Source of the DNA: Mactra quadrangularis
Taxonomy: Eukaryota > Mollusca > Bivalvia > Venerida > Mactridae
Assembly: GCA_025267735.1 (NCBI GenBank)
Contig: CM046307.1
Span: 53,005,395-53,069,394 of the forward strand
DNA: 64,000 nt
Reading direction: 5' to 3'
In this document: in pieces, positions 12,901 through 27,900 of the stretch
Position numbering within the stretch: position 1 is the first letter of the stretch
Layout of the letters: each line of letters starts with the position of its first letter
Notes under the pieces: generated by a model
What the model was told of the DNA's origin: nothing
Database searches by the model: none
What the model saw: only the letters and a program-made list of their open reading frames with translations
Position numbers and translations under genes: made by a program

Positions 12901-15900
12901 AGATTGACTTGAGTAATTTCTGTATCAATCATTCTGAGCTCAGTGGCTTTGTTTTGGTTGGGTTTAAGTGAGTACTCAAGCAGATAATTTTAGATTGAGT
13001 TTTAATCAGATTAAAAGTAGACTTACCTTGTACATCTTGTTGTAATATTTCAGTAAAAGGAGGAAATAAAGCTTGTTCAAAGTCTACTACAGCTGCTGGA
13101 TTTACTTTACATGTTGTTCTAACAGTGACACACATTGTCTCAAATAAATAATGATTGAAATGTGGCTTACTAGGATTCTGAAATATTATATAAAAGTTAT
13201 GATAAAAGTTGAATGAATGATGATCTCGTTGTAGGATAAATGTATTGTAGAAGCATTGATCCAGTCGTAGGAACAACAATAATGGTTCTAAAAAATCTAT
13301 ATTCAAGCCCTACTGGAGACATTTCTTATTTTCTTGAGCAAAAAATTTACCAACAGTTGTTCTACTTCTTCCTGGTGTAAATGGGTACTGTGAGGTTCAT
13401 ATGTAAAAGGTGATTTCAATGATCATGAATTTTAGTACAAAATTGTGAAGTCGACGAAATATGATGAGGGTAAAAACAAGAGCAGTCCACGGACAGTGCG
13501 CTCGACTATTTGGGGTATTTGTGTAAACCACAGCAACAAACAATCAAAACTCATGCTGGAGTTATGCAACTTGGTATTTGACCTTCATTCCTAACCCCAT
13601 TGACATGTGTGAAGTTTCAAGTGAATCTCTTCAGTGTAAGTTTCAAAAATAAAATTGCACCAAAAAACTTTACCAAAACAATTCTAAGTATAAGAGGGCC
13701 ATAATCCAGTCAAAATTCATGCTAGAGTTATGCAACTTGGTATTTGATGTCAATTAGTAACCCCGTAGACATACATGAGTAAAGTTTCAAGTGAATTCCT
13801 TCAGTAGTTGCAAAGAAAAAATGTTGCACCTAAAACTTAACCAAGAAATTTTTAAGTATAAAAGGGCCATAATTCAGTCCAAATTCATCCAAGAGTTATG
13901 TAACTTAATAAAGTAAGTAATACAAAGTGAAGTTTACCTTAGCAACAAGTAATAATTTCTCAGTAAGACTTTTCAATATAACAGGTACTAAAGGAACTAA
14001 ACTATCCTGCATCATAGATGTACTTCTCATTATTGCTGGAAATAAAACATTGAAATCATGATATTATCCAGTCAGCATAAAAACTCAACAGTTTATTACC
14101 GGACAGTAGGTCTATAGAAGATCAAAATTTTACAGGACCAAACCAAGTCTTAAAAGACCACAGACATTTTTCATATTTTGATGAATTAAAAACTGTTCGG
14201 AAGAGATCAAATTTTTTTTCGGACAGTTGTCCTGTAAAACTGCAGATCAAGACAGACCTATTTTTTACAGGAATTGTAAGACTGTCCACCATATTATGTG
14301 GTGATTGCTATTACCATAAATTTACAGCCCCAGGTGCATGACATTTTTAAGGGGGGGAGGCTTAAGAAAAGTATGAAAAAAGGAGAATTGTACAGGAAAG
14401 TACATGATAAAGTTAACTGACAATACAGACATAAAAATTCAATACCAAACACAACTAGACTTTCAAAATCGGTTAAAATTAAGAACTTATCACATCTTTT
14501 AGGTGCAAGTAAAGTAAAATCAAAGATGGCACTGTATAAATTCCTACCTTTCATGATGTATTCATTCTCTGTAGATCCTGGAAGTTGCATGGCACCAAAT
14601 AAGTTTTCTATCAATTGATTAGAGCATCCTTGTATATCTGAATACATTATACTGAAATATATATAGAACATATTTGTTGACCTTGGTTTTTGTGTAAAAT
14701 GATTTTTTTATTTCACCAAGAGAGCTCAGTGAACATATTTTCAAGACATGCATAGCAACCAGGGAATGTTATTTTCTAAGCTTATGAATGATAAAAAAAA
14801 GTTTGGAAAAAGAGCTTGACCAGCTGCGTATAGATGTTTGATTCATTGGCATTAACATATAATACAGATATAGTTACTAACAATGCACATTAGAAGTGTG
14901 GAGACATTTACACTTTGTAGGCTTGCCAAATTGACTATATCCGGAATTCAAATATTTGGGTTTTCCCCTCCGGTAGTAGACCGGTACAAACAAACTTTCA
15001 CTGCTACAATGAAAACATGTGTAAAAAGAAAAATAGGATTTAATCCATAGTTTGTGCTGTTTAGCAATAATGTGTAGAAAACTTTCTTTGTACCGCCTGT
15101 GCATGGACGGAAAAACCCATCAATTTGAATTCCGGATTAGGTCTATTGCATAGGAAACTATTAAAAACTTCTGTGCACAAAAAGGGCTACAATCCCATCA
15201 ATATTCTTGCTAGAGTTATGCAACTTGATATTTTACATCTCATGGAAATCCTGTAGCCATTTTAATATGATTTAAATGAATCATTTCTGTGGTTTCAAAG
15301 ATATATAAAAACGCTGACTTAAAATCATAATCGAGTATTATCATGCCTACACTAGCATAAACAGACAGTCCGTAGGATGGCCCCACCTTTATCCAAAAAG
15401 ATGAGCTAATTAGCGGGTAATAATGTGAGTGGGGTTATGATGAGAGATAAGTTGTAATAAATAAAAAACTTACGCTGCTTTTCCTTCGGATGTTCTCACC
15501 ATAAGTAATCTTTCAACACAATGAGCAGCATATGTGTGTACAACATGACTGTGTGCTAGTAAATGTCGTACAAGATGAGGCATACTAGCTATAAGTAATT
15601 CTTTAGGTAACTGAAACAAAAACAAACAAGATATGTACATAGGGGTCCAAATGTCTCTTTACACATGTAATTTTTCATATTTTCTCTTATTTTTTTGTTA
15701 AAAATATTGCAGATATATTTTGTTTAGTATTTTTAATTTATATTCATGACACATAAAGAACATAATTAATGGTTCATGTTAAACTTTATATAAGTGGTGA
15801 AACTTATAACTACATGGTAAGTATATCAAAGTCTACATTAAACATCGATATTTGGTATATGTAAAGAAACTTTTGGACCCCAATGTACGAGTATTGTATT

Positions 15901-18900
15901 GATTAGTATTATGCTCCATTTCAACTTGCTAACATAACTAAATCAAATAAGATATACAGTTCACCTTACCTCCTTCCCTTTGATACATTATTCAGGGCTT
16001 TTTCAGGGGGTTTGGGGAAAAAGGCCCCTGCCTAAATTGGGAATTTTTAACACTGTAAATAGTTTGATTTGGGAAACAATATCAACAAATCAACCCAATT
16101 GGGAAATTTCATCATTAATTTTTGCTTTCCTTAAGTGTCTCTGAAAGTGTTGCAGTGCTCTTAAAGAGTATGTTCTGACAGTTCAGTGAGGCATTCAATG
16201 CAAATTCTCATGTATTTATTATTTTTACATGCAATCTAGTGGTTTCTTTTGTAAAGGCAAAAGACATCCTGTTCAAATGGAATAATTTATCAAGATTGGG
16301 ATTTTTTTTCTTGAAATTGGGAAAAATGGTCATTATTTGGCATTGGGAATGGGGCTCATATTCGGCCCCGTGAGATAGGCTAAAAAAGTCCTGTTATTAT
16401 TAGATTCCTGTCTAGTCAATAGGAGCAGTAGTCTAGGGGTCGGACATGTGTTTAGGGGTCAAGAGGTCCCCGGTTTGAACCCCACAAGGGGCACTGCTTA
16501 TTTTTTATTGAACAAGAAATTTATCTTTGATTGCTTATCCCCACTTGGATGTAAATGGGTACTTGTGAGGGTGGTACAATTTTGATGCATTAATATGTCA
16601 GCTGCACTAAGAAAGAACATGACTTCCTAGGGAGATTGATAGATAACAGTAGCCTGATGACCAGGTGTAATAGCTGTAAAGTCAGTGAATAAGCATAAGC
16701 ATGACACTTAAACTGTAAAAATGCCATTACTTAAGAGGGAGTTCTGGCTATGAAAGCAAAGATAAAAACTTAAAAATAATTACCTGATTTCTGAACACCA
16801 TAAGATATTTTATACAATCTGCTTTTATAACTGGCTTACTGTTCACTGAAATGTCAATAATAGTGTTCTTTTACGTGACAATAAAAATGTCAATTCAACT
16901 ATTTCAGATAATATAAAAATAATAACTTACAAGATAATTCTACACAGGGTATTTATATATCTGAAAATGTGATATCAATGTCAATTAACAAATTTTGAAT
17001 CAAATCCATAAAATAGGTGCTGAGAAAATGAGCAGACAAGATTTTTCATCAAAGGGCCATAACTCTTTAAAATCAATGGATCTTCACCAAAATGGTATAT
17101 ACACATGCCTGCTTGAAACCCAGTCTATGAGTGAAGTTTGAATCAAATCGGTACAATAGGTGCTGAGAAATTGAGTGGACAATTTGAAGCTACAGACTGA
17201 CCAACCAAACGACAAGCTGACTTCTATAATAGGGCTGTCACAATACGCCAGAAGCGTACCGTGATATATTGCAATACGCTGTTATCGTATTGCGATACGT
17301 ACCACTATATTTTGTGAGCTTTTAGATTCGTTGTTCCTCTGCTGTATTTAACAGAAACATTGCAAATCTTATATGCAATTACTGATAGAATCTAGCCTCT
17401 TTAGTATTTACAGTCATTTAGGACTGAGACGCGCCCCAATCAGTTAATTCTTGCAACTTCAGGTTAGATGGAATGAACAATGGAAAACTGACGTTTCGCT
17501 ACTTTTATTTCGCAAAAGGGAAGACTTTTTTCAACGAAATAAAAAATATCGCCAAATACTGGTACATTAAAATCGTACCGTGGTACGAATTGCTGCATCT
17601 GCGTAATATATCGGTATATCGTGGCAGCCCTATTCTATATAGTATAGAGCATAGTATGTTATTTGTCGTTTGTAATGGGTTTTTTTTGGGGGGGGGGGGG
17701 GACAGGGGCTATTATAAATCGCAATCTTACCATCTTGATCTTGTATATCAGGTGCTATATGAGAGTTATAGAAATCTGTTATATTTACTAGTTCACTTGT
17801 TTGTGTAATACCATGCTGAAAAGTAAAAGTATGTATGACACTTTGGTTGTCCAATCAAACATTTTTGGAAGTTCCAAAGATATGCAGCTTGTCTAAAGAA
17901 AACTAGTCAAATGTTGATTTCACAAACTATAAATACATTTATATATTGAAGAAAATATGTAAAAATAGAAACTAGGCATTCTAGAGAAAGGGATAAATTG
18001 TAAAACATAATATAACGGTAATAAAAACAAGGTATTACAGATATAACAATAAATTCTAAAGCTTAAACCATCCTAGATTAAACTTATCAGTTCATAACTT
18101 TCGTATCACCCATAAGGCCATACATGTATTTTAATTGTCCAGCCTGGGAATCAAACCCACAAACTCTAGATTAAGAATCAAATATACTACAGACTGATCT
18201 TCCAATGTTTTATTCCACAAATTTAGGAATATGACCCATACCCCTAGAATTGGGAATTTTATCAGCATTTTGGTTCAAATTGGGATGAAATGTCATGTAA
18301 TTTAATAACAATAGCAGATTTAACAAAGTTTTTAATTTCATTTTTCATTAAAACAATTAGTTGTTTAAAAAGAAAGATTAATGGAATGTATAATTTTAGG
18401 CTGAACATACTTACAGCTATTTTTTTTCAAAAATCTTTTTTTCCAAGTAACATTGGGAGTTTTGGATTGAAATTTGGGGAAAAAGATATGATTTTAGATT
18501 AGGAATATAGCCAATAAATGGCTATAAAATTGACCAAAACTAAACACTGTCTCCTATGAATTTTAATATTTTTTATTTATTTTTTAAAATTTTGTTCAAC
18601 TGTTGGACATTAATCCTGCTGAATTAATTATTTACAACAGTACTTACAATTGTTATAACTAAATATCAGTATTTATGTAAAAGGATTATCAAAAAAATAT
18701 TGAGTATTTAAATGAGTGGAGTTAATGTATGAACCTCGGATAGTTTAATAAAATTTATCATTACCTTCTGAGTCTGGGCTTTAGCTGCTAGGGATGTCAC
18801 TAGATATATAGCAGCATCCTTACTTTTCCATTTCTCTCCTGGATTACTACTGTATTCCTATAATATAAAATAGACAAGAGTGGTCTTAAGCTACCCTTTC

Positions 18901-21900
18901 ACAGACTTTTCTTAATATTGCTGATATTTCGTGGGCCTATAGTTTGTGAGAAATAGAAGTTAAACACCCCAAAACCAGCTTACATTATCAATACTGCTAC
19001 TAATAGGGGAGGTTTTTATACATGAAATCACCAACAGTTTATACATGTTAATTTGAACTAAAATTGGCATTATCAGAATACTGCTTACTGCTTTCAAAAT
19101 GAAACAACATACAGTACGCATCACAAGTTTGGCGTCAATTTCACTTTGTATGCCTACTGAATAGCTTTTATCTAAAATTTGATTGTTTATTTGAAATGCC
19201 CTTTAGTTTTGATTTATTTTTTGTTATCATTATAATTATAATTGAGACTACGAATTAAAAAATTTCCTTTGTCACCTAATTTTTGGTGGGCATTATATAT
19301 ACATACATACTTACTGTTAGTAAACCTTGTACATATTGAGAAAAGTTCTGTATAACTGGACCTTCAAATATTTTACATAATGCTTGTACTAAATCACATG
19401 CTGATCTTCTACGAGTGTCAACATCTACAAAAAACAAACCATTATGTTATAACTTATTACATATTGTTAAATTATAGCTATTGTCCGTTTTTTCTCATCT
19501 GTCAAAGCTTGAATAATTACACAGTGATTGAATGCATTGTTTTTGTACTGGCGGCCTAATTGTTTTTAAAAATATCTTGACTAAAACATATCATACGGCA
19601 TAACAGCTTCTTCGATCATAATACACATTTTCGGAAACTCATGGATGTATTACAACAATGATTTTAACAAAGGCATTCACTGTGAAATTATTAATGTTTT
19701 GACAGTTGAGAAAAAACGAACAATAACTCGCAGTGACACGTACATACAATTTGCACAACAGTAATGCTGAACTCACTATCGCTAAAAAAAGATATCTACA
19801 TCTGGATACAATTTTTTTGTACAAAGATTTCAATACACATAGTTGACTCCGACTTTACATAACTTCTAAATGTTTTTATCAGAATCTGAAATTTGATTGT
19901 TTGAATAAATGTAACGATGAGATGAAAACTTGATACATGATCCAATTTAAGACAAGGCCACAACAAGTTGATCATATGTTCTACGGATTTTTCTGGAAAA
20001 AAAAATGGGGCGAGCGAGCAAAGACAAAAAAAAGAAAAGTCTTTCTTCACTTGCTTTTTATAGCGGTTTGACCAAATTTTTATGAGCGAGCGAGGAAGTA
20101 AAAAAATTTTTTCTGTAAAAACCGTCAAAATTAAGGTGCGAGCGAATCCATAGAACATATGATCAATTTGTTGTGGCCCAATGCATATGTATTACATGTA
20201 TATCACGTTTAGCATGTCTACACAAGAAACAATACATATTGCATTATATTGCAATACTATTTTCACCCAATAGTTACACCCCTTACAGTTATATTTACTT
20301 GTCCACAGACATAAATGTATATGTCAAACATAGATAATTATGCCATCCCCCATGTACTACTGTGTAATGTTTATTTACCTGATCCTTCGATATCACGTCT
20401 TATATATTCCTCTGGGTTATCTTCAAATAATTCCTCATCAGCAGCTGTAATACATAAAATATAACATCATGTATAGGAAAATGCGTGGAAGTTTTGAAAA
20501 TAGTGAAAATAATCAGATATTATGACCTAACTCCATGAAAGTATGCCTCCCAGACATCAGCAATAACTGAGATTTCAAGACAATATTGTAAAATCTAAGA
20601 AAAAAGTGAAAGCAAACAAGAGTCAAATTTACACATAAATATAAAAACTAGTATTTTTCTTGTTTTAAAACTAAATACAAAATAAGGAATTCTTAAGTAT
20701 TTTTAAAATTTGAAGGGCCATAATTCAGTCAAAATTCGAAGTATTTTTTTAATTGAAAGAGGCATAATTCAGTCAAAATTCATGCTCGAGTTATGCAGTT
20801 TGTTTTTTACATCCTATGATAACCCATTGAACCAATTAAATAAAGTAATAACTGAAGACTTAATTTCCTCCATAAAAATATTTTTGTACAAAATAATTCT
20901 TTCTAGAGCAGATATTGAAGAAATTTTGAAGATTGGGTAATATGTTGTGAATGGTGCAACAATTTGAATATCGTGACTGTTGAACAGGCATTTAAGACCT
21001 TTACTCTAAACTAAAAAAATTACACACAACCAATTTTTCATTTAACAGTAAGAGATGTGTTCTATATTCCTATACTTACTTCTGAACTGAATGTTAGGAA
21101 CAACAACTTTTTCACAAATGCTCTGCAATGTAGCAGGGTCCTCAAATAAACTTTTATACGATGGTCTCTCAGCAACTGATGCAAGGAACTGGATGGCATT
21201 ACTGACCAACTGAAAAATACAAAATTTATAAAGAGAGACTTACATGGTTTGCTTGACAATATACACATATATATATATACATTATGAGAAAATATTTGAT
21301 TTTTTTAAGGGATTAGTAGGCAAAATTTTCAGATCCAATTTTCCTGGTTCTGCATTATATTTTTATAATTGTGATTGAAACAGACAAACTGATATATTAC
21401 TAGGCAAAATATTTCTATATTTTTTCTTTATATTTGGGGTGTTTCCTAACTAGACCCACGTAGGTCAGGTTAGCTTAAAATAGATTAGTGTTAAAATATG
21501 CATTTACTGATGAGAAGATACTAGAGCTTGTTATTGTGCAACATTAGTATAATTCTATTAAAAAGATATCTTAACCGCCTAAGAATGTTGAAAAGACAAG
21601 AAGCAACCTATGAAAATGTTTAATTTCAGCAAGTGCGACATATAACAAATCTATAAATAGCTTGGTGATTCCCTAAGTATCCTACTTTCGTTTTCAACAA
21701 TATGTATGCCCCATGTTTCCATTCGTTCAGTTGAATGTTATAAGTGACAAATGTTAATAATAAGTGATTTCTTACATTCTTAATACTGTTTTAAAGACTA
21801 AACTTGGTTCTATACTTTTGCCTGTATATCCCTTTAAAGCATTTGGAACCATGTTATCTAAATGCACTATTAATAAGCAGTATTGGGCGATATTCTCCAT

Positions 21901-24900
21901 GCATAGTGATAATAGCAGGACAATAGAATATCACAATGTTACCTCAAACTATTTATGCATGATGATTGATAGTAACTTGTTATCATACTCAAATGTAGAC
22001 CAAGTACACTTTTTCATTTCTGTTTTGTACGGCAAATAAAACTATTATTTTTAAAGTTAGAGGTAATACATCAAGCAACACTGACAGGGTAATTCATATA
22101 TGTTGCTTTTCATAGGTTTTCGCTTGCTAGAGGTGCTGGTACATGAGGTTATACTGTAAAATCAAATATTCAAGATAAACATACAAACATTACAGCCTAT
22201 ACTTACCAGATCATATTTGACTTCTTGACCTATAGATGTAAGTAAACCCCAGATTTCAGTAACAAAACCAGGTAAATGTGGTGAGAATTCTTCATCATAT
22301 TTCTGGGCATATAAGGCTACATTATCACATATCTGTGACTTAACTTGTTCTAATAGACCTGCTTCTTCTTCATCCTGTAGTAGAAAGTATAACAATTCTT
22401 AAGCTTACCTTAGTTAGTTTATATAAATTTATTTCAGCCACCCGGCTAGCTCAGTTGGTAGCATGCAAGTCTACTGATTGAGGGGTCATGGGTTCGATTC
22501 CTGGCGGGGCATACTTTCGTGGAGCTTGGACTACCATTCTCCTTCCCACCAATGATTTTTAATTATGTAGGGCAGTTGTCAGTCACTGATGCAAGTATGC
22601 GCTTTTTAGCCTTTCCAGGAGAAGTGAGTAGGATGACTGACCGTTGTTATAATTATGACCTATAAAATGTGTTGCTACAGCGTTAAACCCAACCCCCCCC
22701 AAAAAAAACAACAAATTTATTTCAGCTTAATTGTGAAACAAATTAAGATTAATCACTTTTGAGTCAGCTTCTTGGTCTCCCAGTACTGAGCTAGTAGGAT
22801 AGTTTCTTGCTAAAGGAAACAACAGGGTAGGTTTTGGATGGGATTCAAACCATAGGATCTGGAGGTACTGGGTTCGAACCCCACTTGGGGCACTGTTAGT
22901 TTCCTTAAGCAAGAAATATACCTAGTTGTTCTACACCAGCCAAGAATAAAATTAATAGGTATTACGTGGGATCATGGCCTGAAGAAGTTTTCAATGATCA
23001 GGGGTTATCATACAAAATTGTAAAGTCAGCTGAACATGTACATGGAAGCAGACTTCAATCGCACTGAAACTTTATTTTTATAATTTAATAAATCATATGT
23101 TCTATGGATTCCCTCGCACCTTAATTTTGACGTTTTTTACAAAAAAATATTTTTATTTCCTGGCTCGCTCATAAAAATTTGGTCAAATGGCTATATAAAA
23201 CATGTGAATAAAGACTTTTTAATTTTTTTTTCTTCGCTCGCTCGCCCCATTTTTTCCCCAGAAAAATCCGTAGATCATATGATCAACTTGTTGTGGCCTA
23301 AAAAGTTATAACTTACATCAGTTTGTAGTAGTTTACTATCCACACTCAATAACTGTAGAAAATTAGTCATCCATATTGCCATGTTATCTTCAAAATGTTC
23401 AGGTAGGTCCTACAATAAAATAAGATACAAATTCATTAATGGATAGGTTTCTTTACAACACACAAGTTTGATATTACTAGTACAGTGTGACCTCTAGAGA
23501 GTAACTTCTGTCTGGGGAAGATTGAAGTGGTGCTATTCAGAGGTATTCCTTTGTAAAGGTACATGTAGACTGATTTCATTCATGAACACCTCTACTCTAG
23601 TTTTTGGAGCATGATCTTGTTCAAATGAGGTTTTACGCCATTGAGAATTTGTCAAATATCAGAACAGAACATAATTTTATATTTTCCATACAATTTGTAC
23701 CTAGTAAATATTCAGTTTGCAAATGAATATATAAACAATCACAAGTGAAAGTTCAAATGTTTTAAAATCATATGAAAAGAATTCTTTATCAGTTTATACC
23801 CAAAAATACAACAAGGAATATGACTGTGCATGCTGACTTTAAATCATAACAGGGAAAAATAACAGGCGAAGTCATTTCCGTCAAAAAAATTCACAGCTAA
23901 GATATGATCACAATAATTCCCAATCGCTGTAAGTTTTCAGCAATTTTTCAATTTTGTGCACATATAATGTATACAAAAAAGACACTGACTTCTGGTAAGC
24001 TCTTTTCCCAAATGGCGGGCATACTGATGAACTTCAATATTGACAGTGGTAAAAGCATTGGTAGACGCCAAAATTGCCGGGTGCCAGAGCTTGTACTAGA
24101 CACCACAAAGTTGAGAGTTGAGATTGACCCCACTTTTTTAGACTTGTAGGGTCATTGTCTGCAGTCATTCAAACCCTTGGCAAAACCCTGCTCGCCCTTT
24201 TCATCTTCTGTTTTGTAAACAATAACTACGAATTTCATAAATAAAGTTTTCAACAATAAAATTACAATAGTTACCTGAAAGTTGAGACTGTAGAAGATCT
24301 TACACTCTAGAACAATTGAACTAAATATTACTTTCATGGCATTAGGATCATTAGCATGGGTCTTGGCCAACTCCATTGTACTCTGAAATACATGTTTTAT
24401 ACCATTAGTTAGATTTCCAAACAGTTTTCTAATTTACATACAAGCCTCAAATTTAGCAAAACATTAGACTAGCAAATTTTAGCGAGTTGATTTTATTTCA
24501 ACTCGCAAAATGAAAATAATTACTCGTATTTTTCTCTTTAAATTTTAATAGCATACATAGTAGCTATTCATATATGTAATATAAAAACAACATAGTACTT
24601 TATTTAACTATAAATAGAATAAGTTTCTTTTTGTGGGATAGACTATTGAACGTGTTTTTACTTTGGATCTTTTAATTAACACTATTAATTTGTCAGGCTG
24701 TTTCAATGCTGATTTGAGCCTCATTAGTTTAGATAGTTATTTTTGCAAGATTTTAACTCTCGAAAATTAGTAAGTTAAAATAAAAGTTACTGGCAATTTT
24801 CTAAATCCACTCACATTTTGCGAGTATGCAACCCTAACTTCAAGCCTAGTTAAGATATTTAAACAATGTTTTTGATTCATAATTATAGTGTTAGTTTGTC

Positions 24901-27900
24901 AGATATAATCGAGTTGATTAGCATTATGTCTCATACTTTGTTGCAAATTGCTTAGAGTAGATAAAGGCTCAATATATTTGCTAATAAAGCAGGAAAAAGT
25001 AAATAGCGACATGTCATTTTTTGTCACAATAATGTACAACAAAAAACTTACTCAGAATTTTAATATTATGAATACGAATATCAAGCAAGCATCTAAATTG
25101 GTCAAAATTTTCCTTTCACTTTCATATAGTGGTGGACAGTCTACCAACTCTCTGTCCCCGGACTTAACACATACATTTGCCAGTGGTTATCATATGGCCT
25201 ACTTGACACAACATTAGGAAGAAGATTGGCCACTGCAAGTATTTTATAATCAAACCACACTCATGCATCTAAGTCTTGTTTGGAAATCTAAACCATGTCC
25301 CTCCCCCCCTGGATTGTTAGTCGGTCAGACAAGCTACAAACAGAGCTCACAGGACAGGCAGACTTGTTACATATACTTACAGTGAATAATTGTGTAAATG
25401 CTGATGCAAAGTTGTCTAGTACAAATTTGATCTCTGTCCATAATTCTTGTGATTTAAACTCATGTCTATATCTGTTAAAAAATCAAGCATAATAAGTCAT
25501 ACATTAAAGTACAAGTTTAAGATAGTGGTTGACAGATCATCCCCTTTAGTTTTCACAAGCATTAGACTGATTAATCATGTTTAATAGTAATGGGGAAAAT
25601 TATCAACTAGCCAAACTACATGAAATCTGTAAGTTCTACTAGCCTGAATCAATTTTCACAAGCCCTTGGCTTTAGGCTAGTGTGTTAAGACCTTAAATGA
25701 GATAAGCTGTCCCTGTGCTCACCTATCGGCATATTTTTATCGAAGGTTTACAGTTACATTTTGTCTCACAATTTTATGAGGTATTAAGAAAAGAACACAT
25801 GATAATGTTACAGACCAATTGTTTGTTATTCAAATAAAAAGGTTTATAAAGTATGGTCAATTAGACTGCCTGTACAGAAACCACTGTCAGATGGGTTAAC
25901 TCTAGTATATATAATAAACATCATCCTGGGATGTTAGATTTCAACAAAAGGGGACATTTAGACCAAAATCAGGTTCAATATATATATGGGAATAGAAACA
26001 TGTTTGCTTTAAAGTACATATCAAAGCATCTTATTTATCACTCTGACTCAGGTCAATAGATTTCATCCGAAATTCAAATAATTGGGCTTTTACCTGCTGA
26101 ACAAACATGCATGTTACATAACAAAAAGTATGTTCACAAAATAATACTTTACAATAAGATAAGATTTCCAGCATAGATGTGTCAAAAAAATTTGTTTGTA
26201 CTAATTATGTGGGTGCAAAATTCAGTATTCTCAGTTCTATATCACATATTTGCAACTAACTACAAAAAAATAAAATTATGTAACTCTCTACCTTTTGAAA
26301 ATAGAATGAGCTGTCCTCAACACACCATTGATAACATATAAATCTCCAGATTGAAATTTTTCAACCATTTCTGATATTAGATTCGGCCATTTTGCTGGAA
26401 AGTCCTCACGGCCAACAATACTGATAGCATCTGAAAGCTGAGAAGAAAAAAACATTGTCACACATGGTTACAGGCAGTCAATTAACTAATTGACAAAAAA
26501 TGTGTGATTTTGAGATAAAACAGTTTGCTTGTGCAACTTATCTTTACACAAACCTAACAACTGACTTTGGAATAGAATTTTTCAACTACCCATTACTACT
26601 TTTTATCAATATTTAAACAGTTTTTTACAGGATTTGGCTCAACTATTAGCATTCTGGAACATTTTTACCAGTTTTTCCTCTTCTAAGACCTGATAACTTT
26701 CTCGCACAGCCCCTTTAATTACATCATACTATGGATGGACTTATAAGATGAAATAAGTATAAAAACAAGCAAATAGAGGTAACTATGATGTAAAACTATC
26801 ATAACTTTAGGTTTCTAACCTGTTTTTGTATTTGTTCTGGACTTTTTAACATAAGACCAACAATCAATTGCTTCACAGAATTCCGATCTTGTTCATGGAT
26901 TTTGTTGGTTTCATCTTCTATCTGAAAAAATAAGACAAGACTGTTTTATCATGATTAATAGTATTTATTCTGAAACTCAAAAAAACCTCACAGGGATGCA
27001 GTAAAGGTGCTTGTCTGGTTCCCAGTCGTACTTTGGCAGGTAAAAGTATGTCAGACAAACCATGATCATGGCAGCGCCCTATGTAATGAATTAGATATTG
27101 GATAATTATGTTTTCAAATGAGCATTTCTCACTACACGGGCTTAAATCAAAGGCTCATTGTAAAAAAATTGCAGGGGATACCTTTTTTAGTTCTTCGGTT
27201 ACATTTATTTATGCAGAATAAAGTATCCATAATTCTTACGAGACTAATCCACGTCCAAATTGTGTTACCTTGAGACATTTTTTTGTTGATAGTCGGCTAA
27301 ATATATGTGTAATCTGAAAAATCGAAATCCAATGTCCTATATAGTATCGAACTCCTACTAAAGTTACTATCGTCAGCAAATGATTATGCAAGATTAAGAA
27401 AATGTAATACCTGTATAATAGCTGAGGAGGCCACCATGATTCCAGGTTGCCTGAACCGATAACGATAGTGGTATGGGGCAGGTAATCAAGACTATAAAGG
27501 TGCATCATATGTTTGACATATATTTCAAAGCAACTATTCTGTATAAGAAGGGGCATAGAAGGGCAGGAAAGAGAAATAAAGGGTAGGGAGTAGAACCCTG
27601 CTATTCTAGTTAAGAATGAATTATATAAACCATGATTAATTTCTAGAAATTATGACTAAAAGACCTCTTACATAAATTTGTTGAGATGCAAATTCCTTCT
27701 TTACCCCATATATGGATAGTGATAAGGTACATCTATTTGATCTTTGTAGGAGCAGTGGTCAAGTGGTAGGAAGCATGCTTAGGGATCGAGAAGTAGCAGT
27801 TTCAAACCCCAATTGGGACACTGCTAATTTCCTTGAGCAAGAAATTTTCCTCCTCTTGTTCCACTCCAATCTGATTAAAACCCAATCTAAAATTTTACCG

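Noticed and set aside
8725..17701. T-G homopolymer runs as functional G-quadruplex sites
   Set aside because: Single uninterrupted G runs next to T runs, prone to sequencing error; listed only as simple repeats.
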